Below are positions 10,587-22,532 of a stretch of DNA of 64,000 nt, one piece after another. The position numbers were made by a program, and so were the translations under genes. A model generated the notes under the pieces. The model ran no database searches, had not been told where the DNA came from, and worked only from the letters and a program-made list of their open reading frames with translations. Every line of letters begins with the position of its first letter. The first letter of the stretch is position 1. Source of the stretch: Hortaea werneckii (Eukaryota > Ascomycota > Dothideomycetes > Mycosphaerellales > Teratosphaeriaceae); contig JBAOKB010000168.1 in the NCBI GenBank assembly GCA_037044905.1, positions 248,001-312,000 of the forward strand, read 5' to 3'.

Positions 10587-13300
10587 ATGTCTACCGTCAA
10601 CGCAGGCGGCGCTGGCTCTGCTGGCCCAGCGAACATCAAAGGCACGCGCGGTGTCGCCCTCCCCCGAATCCAGGCGGTAATCTGTAAGCACTCATTTGCC
10701 TCTCGAGCGATACCGCAAGTTGCTGACAGTGTCGCAGTGACGCGAGCGAGCGTGCAGCTGGCGTTCATTCGCCATACCACGCCTTCGTCGACCCATTCAA
10801 GGGCACGATGGCTCCTAACGGCAGCGCCAAGCTGTCAGCAGGCGCTCAGGCGTTCAAGCCGAACGGCAAGACCGCTCCGACTCCCATCAAGATCTTGAAC
10901 CGTGACAGCACTGCTGATGATCATCCGGTCATCGTCACTTCGCCGATGCCTGCCACCAACGGCGGCGTCGATGGCGGCAGCAACAATGCTCAGAAGGCCG
11001 CTCAGCAGCCGATCGGCACGCGTAACGGCAAGGTCAGCCCTTCGCGTCCGTTGATTTTCTTCACCACGGACATTGGTGAGAACGTTCCTTTTCAGGGTGG
11101 CCACTATGTCAAGGTCGACAACATCTCGAAGGCTGACCTGGACGTGACCTTCCGCTACCTCAATGAAGACGTAAGTTTGTTCTTCCAAAGGCAAGTCAAA
11201 AATTGTTCGCTGACCTGTATACCAGTACGATTGGGGCAAGAAAATCCGTGTCGGCAAGGGCAAGCCTGCTAGCGACGGCAAGTCCTTCGCCTATTTCTTC
11301 TGCTTTGACGACCTGCGCGATGCAGGCGAGGCCTTCAAGCAGGTGGAGATGCTTGGCAAGGACTGGGTTATAAAGCACGTAACCCAGACCGAGTTTGCTA
11401 GTAATGTCGATGCCACCAATGCAAAGGAAAAGACTTCCTTTCACGACGGTCAGGCCATCCTTACCGTGAACTACGACGGCAACAAAGCGTACTTCGACCC
11501 AAACAAGGCATGTGACGCCGCCCGCCTCACGGCCGAGAAGGCTGGCGAGCTTCGTGCCTTCACTGAGGTACCCTCCCGTTATCCATCTCTTGAATTCCGC
11601 GTCGAATACTATGCGATTAGCGACGCGAAGAAATTGGTCCAGAGCGCTACCGAAGAGGGCCCTGCTATTGAGGGTGTAAGTGACTTACCAATTGTTTTTA
11701 CCAAAATATCTCTGACATTGCGACAGAAATATTTCATCGTCGCGAAGGAGCTGCCCGACTACACCACGGGTGCTGTCAACACCGATGGTGCCAACGACAT
11801 GATTGATGTTCAGTGTGGCATTGCCAGCATGGACGTTACCGACACGCCGAACAGGCACATCACGGCTGGCGACGGGCACTTCACCAGCCCGACCGGACGC
11901 ACGGCATGGAGTGTGGACAAGAATGGCAATGTCACTGCGACCGCCCCTCCCCGTGTCCTTAACAAGGTCGGCCCTGTCACGCACGGTGTTCCAATCACTG
12001 AGTTCGTCGCCACGACGGAGGCTAGTCGTGGCCGCTTCTTGTCTGCGCCAATGCCGCCGACTCCTTCTCATCATCTGATGTACGGCATTCACGTTCAGCC
12101 TCGTAACAATTCGTGGAACGGTGTGTGCTTCTCGGACCAGACTCAGGGCTCGCAGCGTGCCTCTCCGCCTTCTCCGCAGGCTGTCGAGGTCTGGAAGATT
12201 GAGAACGGCCAGGATGTTCGTACCACGGTGATGTTGCGTAACATTCCGAATCGTTTGCAATGTTCCGAGCTCAAGGACATTCTCGACGAGACCTGCCACG
12301 GCAAATACGACTTCTCATACCTGCGCATCGACTTTGAGAAGGGCACCAACGTCGGCTATGCCTTCGTCAACTTCTCGGATCCGATGCACATCATCGACTT
12401 CGTGATGCAGCATGAGGGCAAGCCCTGGATCCTGAACAACCCTCGCAGGGTCGAGATCTCGTACGCCACAGTTCAGGGCTACGACTGCCTGGTCGAGAAG
12501 TTCCGTAACTCGGCCATCATGTCTGAGTACCACGACTATCGTCCGAAGCTCTGGTACACTATTGAGTCTGCGCCGGAGAAGTCTAAGATCGGTACCGAGG
12601 CTCCATTCCCTGCGCCGAACAATCTGTCGAAGCGTCAGCGTAGCCATGACAATGCGAACCATGTCGGCTTGTACGGTCCTCGCTCTAACCACTCCGCCCG
12701 CGACCGCGTCCGTCATTCCCAGTATGACCGTGGCACTCCCGCTCAATTGCACGAGGATGCAGTGTTTCACCAGATGACCCCGGCTGCCCCGTACGGTGGC
12801 TTCGACTACTACGGCACCCCGCGCATCAACATGGCCCCGCCGTCGACTTTCACCCCTGCCGCGTACGCCAACGGCTTCGGCCAGTTCCTGTCGTTCCTTA
12901 CATGGGCGCCAATCACATGATGCCGAACGGCTACGGTATGATTGAGGGCACCGCCGACCCGTTCGGCCCTCAGTCGAATCACGCTGTCTACCCGGGCCAC
13001 TTCAATATGCAGCAGCACGGTGGCTACGGCAACGGTCACTACGCCTACGGCAATGGCCAGACTCCCGCCTTCGGTACGGGTCCAGGCACGCCGGCCTCTC
13101 GTCTTCGCACTCAAACCAACGGCCGTCTTGGCGGTAAGCCTCGCATCTCCAGTGCTGGCGGCCGCAACGGCAACCACAACAAGCAGTACCCTATGCACAA
13201 GGTTATGGAGGGCGATGAGCTTGCCGCTCACGCCGCTGCTACCGATGAGGACGGGCACAACGACACTCCAGGCCCGTTCACTTACCCGTCTAGGTCTTAG
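10587..13300 (+). CDS. Mei2-like RNA-binding protein
   Basis: Four exons by splice signals: 10587-10683, 10738-11170, 11226-11675 and 11727-13300. The C-terminal half has a Mei2-type RRM: TTVMLRNIPNRLQ, then YDFSYLRIDF and NVGYAFVNF, ending near RPKLWYT. A basic, His/Gly/Asn-rich tail follows. The N-terminal part (from FFTTDIGENVPFQGGHYVKV) holds a second diverged RRM-like region. In fission yeast Mei2 promotes meiosis by antagonising mRNA elimination; the role of the filamentous-fungal proteins is less clear. Two defects are visible. The first splice junction does not keep frame with the conserved DASERAAGVHSPYHAF block, and near 12887 the frame must slip by one missing base to reach the real tail (VPYMGANHMMPNGYG). 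Both are probably sequence errors. Confidence 0.82.
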
Positions 13301-14121
13301 ACAGCCTACCTATCAGGTACGGCTTGTCAACACGACTTGGGTGGTCTTCTTTTCATGATACCCCTTACTGCAGCATGCCCCATGCTCTTGAATCTCCTGG
13401 TGGTTGGAGATGATGAATGACTGGAAGGATGTCGACTGGATGGCCTGAGGAAGGATGTGATGCCCCTTCCATTGGTTGTGCATGTCGCGCTGGAAGCGAT
13501 ACTAATGTTCATGATTCAACGGACGGGTCTGCAGAGGCTTCAATGCTTCCCGCTCACTGTTCGCCATGCTTGCTTGCTTAATGGTTTATCGGTGGTAATG
13601 GACAACTGTGCTAGCTTGCGCTTAAGGCGTGGTGGCTGCACGATGTACCCGGTCACTCACTAATAATGCGATGAGATGGTTGATTTGCTGGCTCCTTTGC
13701 GAGTCTGTTGCGTTCGTAAAGAGGGCAAAGGTAGATGTTGTCCATAGCACACGTATGATCCAATGCCCTCAATGTGATTCCCAGTTCTCAATACTCGGCC
13801 ACGTTGCACACAACTAGGTAATTCCCGTGCGCCTGACTCCATATTGCGCATCTTTGAAGGCATGCGCGTATCCTTATGCATCCTATTCCGGGTCGACAGT
13901 ACACCTCACATCCGCACACAAGTCAAATTGACAGAAGACAACGTACGCGCTAAGTCGCGTGTGCACGGATCATCAAGTGAATGCTGGTCGCTCTCCCGCA
14001 GCGCAGCTTGGAACTCCGAGGTCACGACTGTGAATCCCACCCACCGTCAAGTTCTAGTACGAGCCCAACAGAACATGGATTCCTGTTGACACCAATCTCT
14101 ACGTCTCCCCAGTCTGTCGAT
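13301..14121. other. Intergenic, no gene seen
   Basis: This is the 3' flank of the Mei2-like gene and the promoter region of LAS21. No supported coding or RNA gene. Confidence 0.5.
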
Positions 14122-17102
14122 ATGGTCCGCAAATCCACAACACGATTCACTGCACTAGCCCTAGCAAATGGGCTGCTTCTTGTGGCAGCCCTGGTCTTTG
14201 CTATTGGTTTCTTCCCTTTCAAGCCTCTCTTACCTGGCCTAGCCACCTTTGATGATGTACAAGAGCAAGATGTATGGGGTCATCAGCAGCCGGAGGCGAT
14301 CTTTGATCGGGTAGTCTTTATGGTGGTGGATGCTCTGAGGGCAGACTTCGTGTATGGGCATCACAGTGGGTTTGCGTTCACACAGGAGTATGGCATATGA
14401 TAAGCTGTTGGAGAGGAATTAGATTGCTGACCCTGTCTGACAGGCTTATTCGCTCCGGTGCCGCAATCCCCTTCACAGCCCATGCTACTCCTCCCACCGT
14501 AACGATGCCGCGAGTCAAAGCGATCACTACTGGTTCGGTGCCTTCTTTGCTGACCTCATCTTCAATCTTGACGAGAGCGGATCCGGGTCCACACTGGCTA
14601 CTCAAGATACTTGGCTGGCGCAGGTCAAGGAGAAGGGCGGGAAGCTCGTCTTTTACGGCGATGACACATGGCTACGTCTATTCCCTTCCGGGGAGCAAGA
14701 CGGCTTCTTCGAGCGTCACGACGGCACAAGTAGCTTCTTTGTATCGGTCAGTAGAACTGGCCCTGGTATGCCATTGATAGAAGTATGTAGGCTAAGTATT
14801 CCATTTCTCTCTGCAGGATTTCACAAAAGTTGACCACAATGTGACACGCCATGTACCGGATGAGCTCGCTAGAGATGACTGGAATGCCATGATCATGCAT
14901 TACCTGGGTCTCGATCACATTGGACATAAGACGGGGCCGCAGGGCCCGAATATGCCAGCTAAGCAGAAAGAGATGGACGGGATTGTGCAGGAGATCTATG
15001 AGGCTATGGAGAAGGACGAGGCTCAGAAAAATACTTTGCTTGTTCTCGCTGGCGATCACGGTATGAATGCTGGGGGCAACCATGGAGGTAGCGGACCGGG
15101 AGAAACGGAGCCTGCATTGCTCTTTGCCAGTCCAAAACTGAAGACCCGGAAGGTTGAAGAAGGATTACCCTTGTCCAACAGAGCCACAAGAAGGCACTGA
15201 CTACCACTTCTACCGGAAAGTGGAACAGAGCGATATCGTGCCTACATTCGCTGGGCTCATGGGCTTGCCGATCTCAAAGAACAGCCTAGGCGTCTTCATG
15301 ACCGAGTTCTTCGGGCTTTGGACCGATGCGAAGAAGGGTGCTCAGTTGGCGCATCAGAATGCGAAACAGATCAAACACATCGTTGAGGCCGCTTATGGCC
15401 CAGCAAGCTTCCACCGCCAGGTGGAGAAGTGGGAAGCTTGCTACGCGGCAACTGGTCCGGATTGCGAGGCAACGAACACGGAAGAGGAGGAACTCGCAGC
15501 GATGTGGGCACGAGCTACCATGGCCCTGCAAGCTTCTCTCAAGGCTCAGAACCCGGACTGGCATGCGCTCGGCGGACTATTCACCGGCTTCACCCTCGCG
15601 GCCCAGAAATCGCTCAGCAGCGTCGCGAGCTCATACGACATGACGAAGATGATCTGCGGGATTCTCGCCTCGGCCGCGTCTCTGGGTCTCACCATCGTAT
15701 CGTTCCGCAGCGTGTGGCCGCCCAGCACAGCAGGCGTGTTCCTTGGATTGACGAGCTCGCTGTACGGCGTCATGATGTTCGCTAGCAGCTACGTCGAGGA
15801 AGAGCAACATTTCTGGTACTGGCTCACGCCCGTGTGCATAGTGATCATGAGCGTTGTAGCTCTCAGGAACTCACAGGGCAAGGAGCGCAGGATCACAGTC
15901 GCAACCGCAGCTTTGGTTATCGTTGCTGTGCACCGTGTTGTTGAGCGTTGGAATCAGACGGGCCAGAAGCATGCTGGAGCGCCAGACATTGTGCATGGGC
16001 TCTTCCCGCGGCACTTCATGCTCATGTGGGTGCTCATACTGATCACCTATGGCTATATTTGCTACGCGCTTGCAAGGCGGACTTTCCTTGATCTTATAGC
16101 GCCCGAGGCCGCTGTCGTGCTTGCAGTGGCTATAGTGGTGCCTGCTCTTGTCTTCAAGCTTAATTTCACACAGGCAGATGCTCCGGAGTTAGTACAGGGC
16201 TTAGCCTACAAGATACGAGAGTGGACTGCGGGCTTCAGTTTGGTTGGGCAGGCGCAGGTTGCTTTCGCCCTGCAATTCCTTGCTGCAATCATGGTGGTTT
16301 TCATGGCTGTGAGTCTGTCAAGGGGCACGATTTTGGCTCAGCCAGGCGGACCGGCAGTTCGCATTACACTTGCAGAGAGGCTACACTACTTGCTCACACT
16401 CTTCCTGACGATGCAGAGCCGAGCGCCTAATATCCCGTTGTTCCTTGGCATGGAAGCCCAACGGATTGCGCTGTTCCACCTCTTCGACTCCTCGAGCGAT
16501 AAACACAACCAGCTGGAAGAGTCCAAAAGAGATTCCGACATATCCCCCACTGCGCTAGCTGTTGTCACGCTCCTCCTTTCCCACACCTACTTCTTCTGCT
16601 TCGGGGCTCCAACTCCATATCCAGTGTCGATCTCAGCAATGCCTACAACGGCGTGGCGGACTACAACATCATAGCGGTCGGCTTGCTGCTTTCGCGAGTA
16701 ATTGGGCCGGGCAATCTGGTGGTGCAGTGCCGCCGTCCTGGCTACCTTCTCCAAACCTACTCGATCCGCCGAAAGATTGATCAAGAAGGTCTTTGCCAAC
16801 GGTGGCCGGGACTGGGTCGCGCAGGAACGTAAGATGCTGAGAGAGCAAGCTGCTGTCTCCAAGCGAAAGCAGTGGCCGAGGTGCCAGATCACTGGCTGGC
16901 GTACGTGTCGTGCATGACCGCTTTCATCGCCACCAGTCTTGTTGCGGTCATGGCGGCGTGCACGGTGCTCAGAACCCATCTGTTCATCTGGACGGTCTTT
17001 AGCCCGAAATACCTTTTCAGCTTGGCGTGGGCGGTGGGCTGGCATGGTGTTATCAATATTGGATTCGGCAGCCTGTTGCGGTGGCTGGGCCGTATAGCGT
17101 AG
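14122..17102 (+). CDS. LAS21: GPI ethanolamine phosphate transferase 2 (Gpi7/Las21), many apparent frameshifts
   Basis: Exons 14122-14387, 14444-14746 and 14817-17102. An N-terminal membrane anchor (ALANGLLLVAALVFAIGFF) is followed by the alkaline-phosphatase-type catalytic domain: FMVVDALRADFV with the metal-binding Asp, TPPTVTMPRVKAITTG with the nucleophile Thr region, and LGLDHIGHKTG and GDHGMN metal ligands. A long multipass membrane region follows. The enzyme adds ethanolamine phosphate to the second mannose of GPI anchors in the ER. The frame breaks near 14546, 15152, 16604, 16691, 16710 and 16867. Five breaks are each repaired by one missing base, mostly in a homopolymer; 15152 looks like one extra base. 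No in-frame stop interrupts the segments between breaks. This fits consensus errors better than an old pseudogene. The stop is 27 bp from the convergent RMP1 stop. Confidence 0.85.
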
Positions 17103-17129
17103 ATGGAATGTAATCTTCAGAATGATCGG

Positions 17130-17880
17130 TTAGCCAAGGCCGCTGAAGAGGTCGTCAATTGCGTTTCCTTTCTTTCGTTTCTTCTTCGATGGGCGCGCAG
17201 CATCAGGCGTGCCTCGCTTGCTTGCTGGGTTTGCCGCGGGCGTCGGGTTCTTGTGTGGTTCTGGAGAAGGCTGTAAAGCTCTAGTCTTCCCTTTCTTGGT
17301 GGACAAGGAATGGTCTTCGGCGTCGTCGTCTACTTGGTCGCGGCTAATGGCCTCTCCCTATGTCTTCCTTGCCAAATCTTGGCTCCGCGGTTTCGGTATC
17401 ATGGCCCTCCCATCCCTCTTCGGCAAATTTCTCCAGTGCCTTCTCCACCTCTGCTTGCCCGGCTTCGTCATATGCCATGGTAATTCGAGCAATGCGGCAT
17501 ACCTCGGACAGGACCGCAATCAAAGTGAGACCAAGCATGGAAAACCGACCGTCTGCGACAACCTGTGAGAAAGAGCGTTGCCATCTCGGCACCATAACAT
17601 CTTGCCAGCAATCGACTCGACGCGTTATAGCAAGGATAGTCTCCGGATCTCTCGCTTTCTTCTTCGCCCGCTCCAGATGGGTGGTTGGCGTTTCATTCAA
17701 TGACTTGATATCCGTTAAGTACGCATTGATCTGTCTTCTAAATATTTGGAACGATCGCCACCAGATGCTTCGGCGGTGCTGGTTCTTATTGCGGTGATGG
17801 AAAAGGTGCAGTAAGTCTGCTAGACGCTCGATGCTTTCTTCGCTCTCTTTCGAGACGCGCGCCGGCCTTTCAAAAGACAT
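17130..17880 (-). CDS. RMP1: RNase MRP protein Rmp1
   Basis: The conserved Rmp1 signature LLHLFHHRNKNQHRRSIWW is followed by the helical segment FQIFRRQINAYL. Rmp1 is the subunit specific to RNase MRP, which cuts pre-rRNA at site A3 in the nucleolus. I start at the Met at 17880 (MSFERPARVSKE). The frame is open further upstream to about 17946, so a small extra 5' exon is possible. As written the frame stops at 17344, but one base over it continues as a lysine-rich tail ending KKKRKKGNAIDDLFSGLG with a stop at 17132-17130. That tail is the conserved end of fungal Rmp1 proteins, so a one-base slip near 17355 is inferred. It converges with LAS21, whose stop is 27 bp away. Confidence 0.83.
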
Positions 17881-18291
17881 CTCCACGATTTGGTCACACG
17901 CGCATAACTTCAGAGCCTCCAGAAGCTTGCGATTTCCATCAATCAAACTCTACGAACATGTAAATGCATACGCAGTGCCTTCCGATTTTGACGACAGTGT
18001 TCGGACGCTAGCGGCCCGCTCCACAAAGTCTAAAAGAGGAAACAATGTCCGTCTGTGGTTTGCTCCTGTTGCTCGGTCAGTCTCTTGCATGCAGTACGTA
18101 CGTGCTTCAACTTCCTGGGTTTGAGTGAACAGACCCCTTCTGTCATGTGGAGTCCTCGATTCGCTTGATACTGACGGTCACATGCCGAGCGTTGAGTGAA
18201 TCAAAGCACGAAATTCGACGCCGCTTCACCCACCCGAGTGTAGGAAAATAATGTCGTCCAGCTAGAACTTCGCACTTTTTGCCAAGCAGCC
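17881..18291. promoter_or_regulatory. Divergent region between RMP1 and the importin gene
   Basis: About 410 bp between two divergent starts, which should carry both promoters. Part of it (to about 17946) could be RMP1 coding. No individual site is assigned. Confidence 0.4.
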
Positions 18292-21200
18292 ATGGAGGAC
18301 AGTAATAACGCGATGCCTCATACGATGGAGGATGTCGAAACCCTCGTCAAGCGTCTTTATCAGCCAGGCCACCCACGCACCATCATCCTGATCAACGACC
18401 AGCTGCAGCGTCTTCAAAATTCTCCAGATGCATGGCAAATAGCGGATTCGCTGCTGAACAGTCAAGACCCTCATGTGCGCTTTTTTGCTGCTCAAACCTT
18501 CATAGTGAAACTCAACAATGATGGGTCAGTATCATGCCCTGAGCTGAGTTAAGGGTGAGAGCTTCTGCTTATACGTATCTAGGTCAACTTTGGACGCTGA
18601 GACAGCACAGAGCGTGCAGAGGAGGCTAGTCTCATGGCTAGTCCGTCTCGTGAACCAGGGCGAGACAGGCCTGGTTACCAAGAAGTTCTCCTCGACCTTG
18701 ACAACATACTATCTTCGATCTCCCACACAATGGAAGAGGCCGATCTTACATCTGGCGCTTTCGATGCAGAATGGCGATGCAGCATCCGACCTGATGAAAA
18801 TGTCACCGTAAGCATGGGCGGCCTGTGTAAGTCTTTGAGCGAGTCTCAGATTATTGCTCTGCTTTGGTTCGCGGCTACGCTTGCGGACGAGGTTGGTAGA
18901 ATGGAAAATAACACACCAGCCCTTGCCCAACGGCACGTGCAGATGGAGGTCATTGTGGAGGATGCAAGCTCTTTGCTGAAATACGCATTCTCAAAAGGGC
19001 CAGATGGAGCTGGTGCAGAGATTCGTAGCGAAGCCCTTCGCTGCTACATTACCTGGGTAAACTACGCCCAACCCGTATGGCCGCAGAAGCCAGATTGCCT
19101 GGAATACTTACGTCAGCTTATCCCGATTGCAGGGCAGTGTCTGATTGACCCTGCACTCCAGCGTGATGCGCTTGACTCTTTCCGCGATATCCTAGAAAGC
19201 TACACGAGCTTTTTCCGTCCAGAGCACATGCGCATGCTCTCCTCCGTCATTGCCGAACACATCCAACCATTGCTTCTGCAGTGCCTGGAAGATAAAGATC
19301 CTGAGGGTCTCCCCTACGGACAAATGGTCATTGCCTTCGGAGACGCCAATATCACCCAGGTTGTCGAGCGGCCAGACGATGTCACAGGCTCTGAGACCAT
19401 TCTCAAGCTCCTCTTCGATATATTGAAGGCTCCAGGATATCCCGGCGATGAAGACGAACTATCTACCCTCAGCATTGAGTTCTGGAATACCTACATCGAG
19501 TATGTGAATGACATGCTTTTCTCAAAAGATCAGGATGAGCCTGATCCGCCGTGGTTTGACTACTGTCGCTCTGTCCTCGGTCAATTAGTCGGGTTGTTAT
19601 GGGCAAAGTTGGTAACGCCGCCGCCAGAGATAGCGAAGCAGTGGACAGACGCTGAAAGCGATGGTTTCAAGGAGTTCAGGCTGGACACCACCGACCTCAT
19701 GTTGTCAATGTACGTCTTCCTCGGCAAGGATATGCTTCAACAGCTCATCACTCTTACGATCGGCGCATTAGACACGCGTCAATGGCGTGCCGTTGAAGCT
19801 GGTATGTTCTGTCTTCACATGCTCGCGGACAATGTTCTCGAGGACCAGCCCAGCGAAGAGCTACTAGCTACGGTCTTCGGCTCCAGTCTATTCCGTGATG
19901 TTGCAGACTTCAGCCAGAACATACCAACACAGGTACGGCGCACAGCAATCGATCTTCTTGGATCTTACGGTCAGTATATCGAGCACCATGCAGAGTATCT
20001 ACCTGACACCGTACGGTTCCTGTTCGCCTCACTCGAGACTGGCGCGCTTGCGAACGCGGCTGCGAAATCCATTGCTTCGCTCTGTTCAGCCTGCCGCGGG
20101 AGCCTAACCGGCGAGCTCGATGGCTTCTTGCAGCAGTATCAACGCTTCCTCAGTGGGCCCACCAACGACCCTTACACGAAAGAGAAGGTCATTGGTGCAA
20201 TTGCTTCTATTATTCAGGCTATTCAGCCGGATGCCGCTAAGGTGCAACCGTTGGTCGCGCTTGTGCAGTATGTTGAGCAGGACGTGCAGGTCGCCAAAGA
20301 CTGTGCGCAAGCAGGTGAGGAAGAGATGGCTGGGTTGATGGGTATCGCAGCGCTCAATTGTCTCGCCAGCATAGGCAAAGGCATGCAGATCCCAGATGAC
20401 GTGCCTGTCAGCATCTATGAAGACGATGAACCGCCGCCTAACAAAGATTTCTGGTCCGTCGGAGAAGGCCAAGTGGCGCAACAACGCATCATGGGATGCT
20501 TCTCGGTGCTGCAGGTCCTTGGCAACAATGGCGAAGCAGTCGAGGCAGCATGTCAGGTCTTGAGGACCGGGTTTGCAGAGACCGAGCCTGGCCCCTTCGT
20601 GCTGCCGCCATCAGTGACCGTCAGCTTCTTGCAGCAATGCGCGGTCACTACACCGCAGCTTGAGGCTGTTTTGGGGACTGTCTGTATACTTATAACTCAG
20701 CACTCAAAAGGCAACTCCACACGCATCGGTGCTGAGGTCACCGCCGTGACACAACAAGTCATGAACTTCATACAGCAGTTAGGCGGACCTGGCAACGACC
20801 CAGCGGTCGCAACCAGCTGCATTGATGTATTGGGTCGACTGATGCCGTACTATACCAGCGTCTTATTTGATGATGCTTCGCCCGTGGCACCAGGCCTGCA
20901 GACTTTGCTTGACTTCACAATACAAGGGATCGATGGGGCTGATCCGTTCCCGAAACGCTCTGCACTGGACTTCTGGACGAAAGTCATCAAGCCTCAGACC
21001 GCTCCGATGTCGGACCAGGTCGCAGCCCGGATGAAAGACATCGTGGCGGCGTACGGCCCGCAGCTTGCCTTGACACTCGTGCGGCAGATCACTGGTATCG
21101 CTCAGCGTTCGGAGCTTGACTATGTATGTGAGCCGTTGAAGGCGCTCATCACGAACCAGCCGGCTTCGAAGGGTTGGTTGGACGCTGCCTTGCGGAGCGA

Positions 21201-21357
21201 CATGTTGCCGACTATCAACCCGGCTGTGGGAGATAGGGAGAAGCAGCGGTTCTTGCAGCAGATTGTCGGCTTGCGCGGTGATACTAGGAAGACGAGGGAG
21301 GTTGTGAAGGAGTTTTTTGCCGCTTGCCGTGGTACTGTGGTCAGCTACGGTTCGTAG
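18292..21357 (+). CDS. Importin-13-type karyopherin beta
   Basis: Exons 18292-18524 and 18583-21357, about 1,000 aa, made of helical HEAT repeats. The N-terminus has the importin-beta pattern: VETLVKRLYQPGHP, then DAWQIADSLLNSQDPHVRFFAAQTF and, after the intron, VSWLVRLVNQGETGLVTKKF. The C-terminal region (ALDFWTKVI, LVRQITGIAQRSELDY, REVVKEFFAACRG) matches the IPO13 group (S. pombe Kap111 type; the budding yeast relative is Kap122/Pdr6). These receptors carry proteins between cytosol and nucleus under Ran-GTP control. Near 18808 the frame must gain one base: a TAA follows KMSP in the first frame, and the conserved sequence resumes one frame over as SMGGLCKSLSESQ. A small missed intron is possible but I found no pair of sites that keeps frame. 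Confidence 0.85.
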
Positions 21358-22532
21358 GGAATTCACCACTGGGGATTTAGAACGAGCGTCGAGTGTGGAG
21401 CGATCTTGTATCGGCCAGTCACGGCTGTGCATATTCTAGATATAGTAGAAGAAGACTGGTACAGAACACGGTAGGCTATGAGTGGGCAGAGTGTGCCTTA
21501 GTGGGGCAAGTGGGAGGGGGGACATTTCTTTTCATTCCTCCGTCGACAGATCCAATCATCGGCGTTCCAGGCACCGTCGTGTGTCAATTTTTACTCGCAT
21601 TGCTTTGACCTTCTATCTGTGTGCTTCTTGCAACTGTCGCCGGAATTGTGCAGTCGGTAGGCTTGGATTTGCACCCTCTTCCATGCGTCCCTAGTTCTGC
21701 CTTTGTTTCTTGTATTCGGTATCTAGCAGACTGGACCGGCATGATCCGTTCCGTACTGGGCAGGCGCATGGTTAGGGTTGTTCAGGGTTATGGCGATTCC
21801 ATCTACTCTGTATCCACCCACCATCAACATCACTAACGCGGATGACAGTCTTTTCAATGCAGTACGGTGCTGTCTCTTAGCGAGAGGGCAAAATGAGCAC
21901 GGATGCCATCTGTGTCTGTGTGGTAGCAATTACCCCCCCCCCTTTTACAGTCCATGAACGCTTTGCTTTTTGACGGTGGCTGTCAACCCGGTTGTACGTA
22001 TTTATGTCCCGACAATGTCGGCTAGGCGTAGGGAATTCGAAACCAAGTGGATGACCAATTCTTTTTCATCGGTGTATGTACAATAGTCACTTTTTCACGA
22101 TATTATTTGGAAGAAGGCAATTGTTCCTCAGGACATCGTGTCACGGGCTTGCGCAAGCATTTGAGAACTTGATGATAGCACGCACGAAGGCAGATTCATA
22201 TAGTGCCACCACACAAAACGCAAGGATGTGTTTCACGGCTTAAATAGCAATCTCGCGCGATGTGTCAATGGTTAGAACATGGCTCGTCGGTCTAAAAGAG
22301 CATGGGCTGCATCTGGAACCTCCATCCGGGTCTGGTCTGCCAAGGCTCACGATAGTGCCCCGTGCTGAGCTCGAGAAGCTTCCTTCCTCGGGAGTGTTCT
22401 ATCCTGCCGCAACCCATCCATCTCTCCATCTCCATCCATCACCTCCCCCTTCTTACGCGATCACGACCTTGACCCTCGGAGTGTTCGGCGTTCATCTCAC
22501 CCATCTCCTCCTCTTCTCATTGTGTATTCAGC
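21358..22532. other. Intergenic, HSP60 upstream region with a C10 tract
   Basis: About 1.2 kb without a supported gene. It holds a run of ten C at 21933-21942 and, close to HSP60, a pyrimidine-rich stretch (about 22400-22510) typical of a fungal core promoter or 5' UTR. Confidence 0.5.

Noticed and set aside
22375..22387. Heat-shock element upstream of HSP60 (GAAGCTTC and a following TCC)
   Set aside because: Only two adjoining GAA/TTC units; the third does not fit the alternating pattern, so chance is likely.
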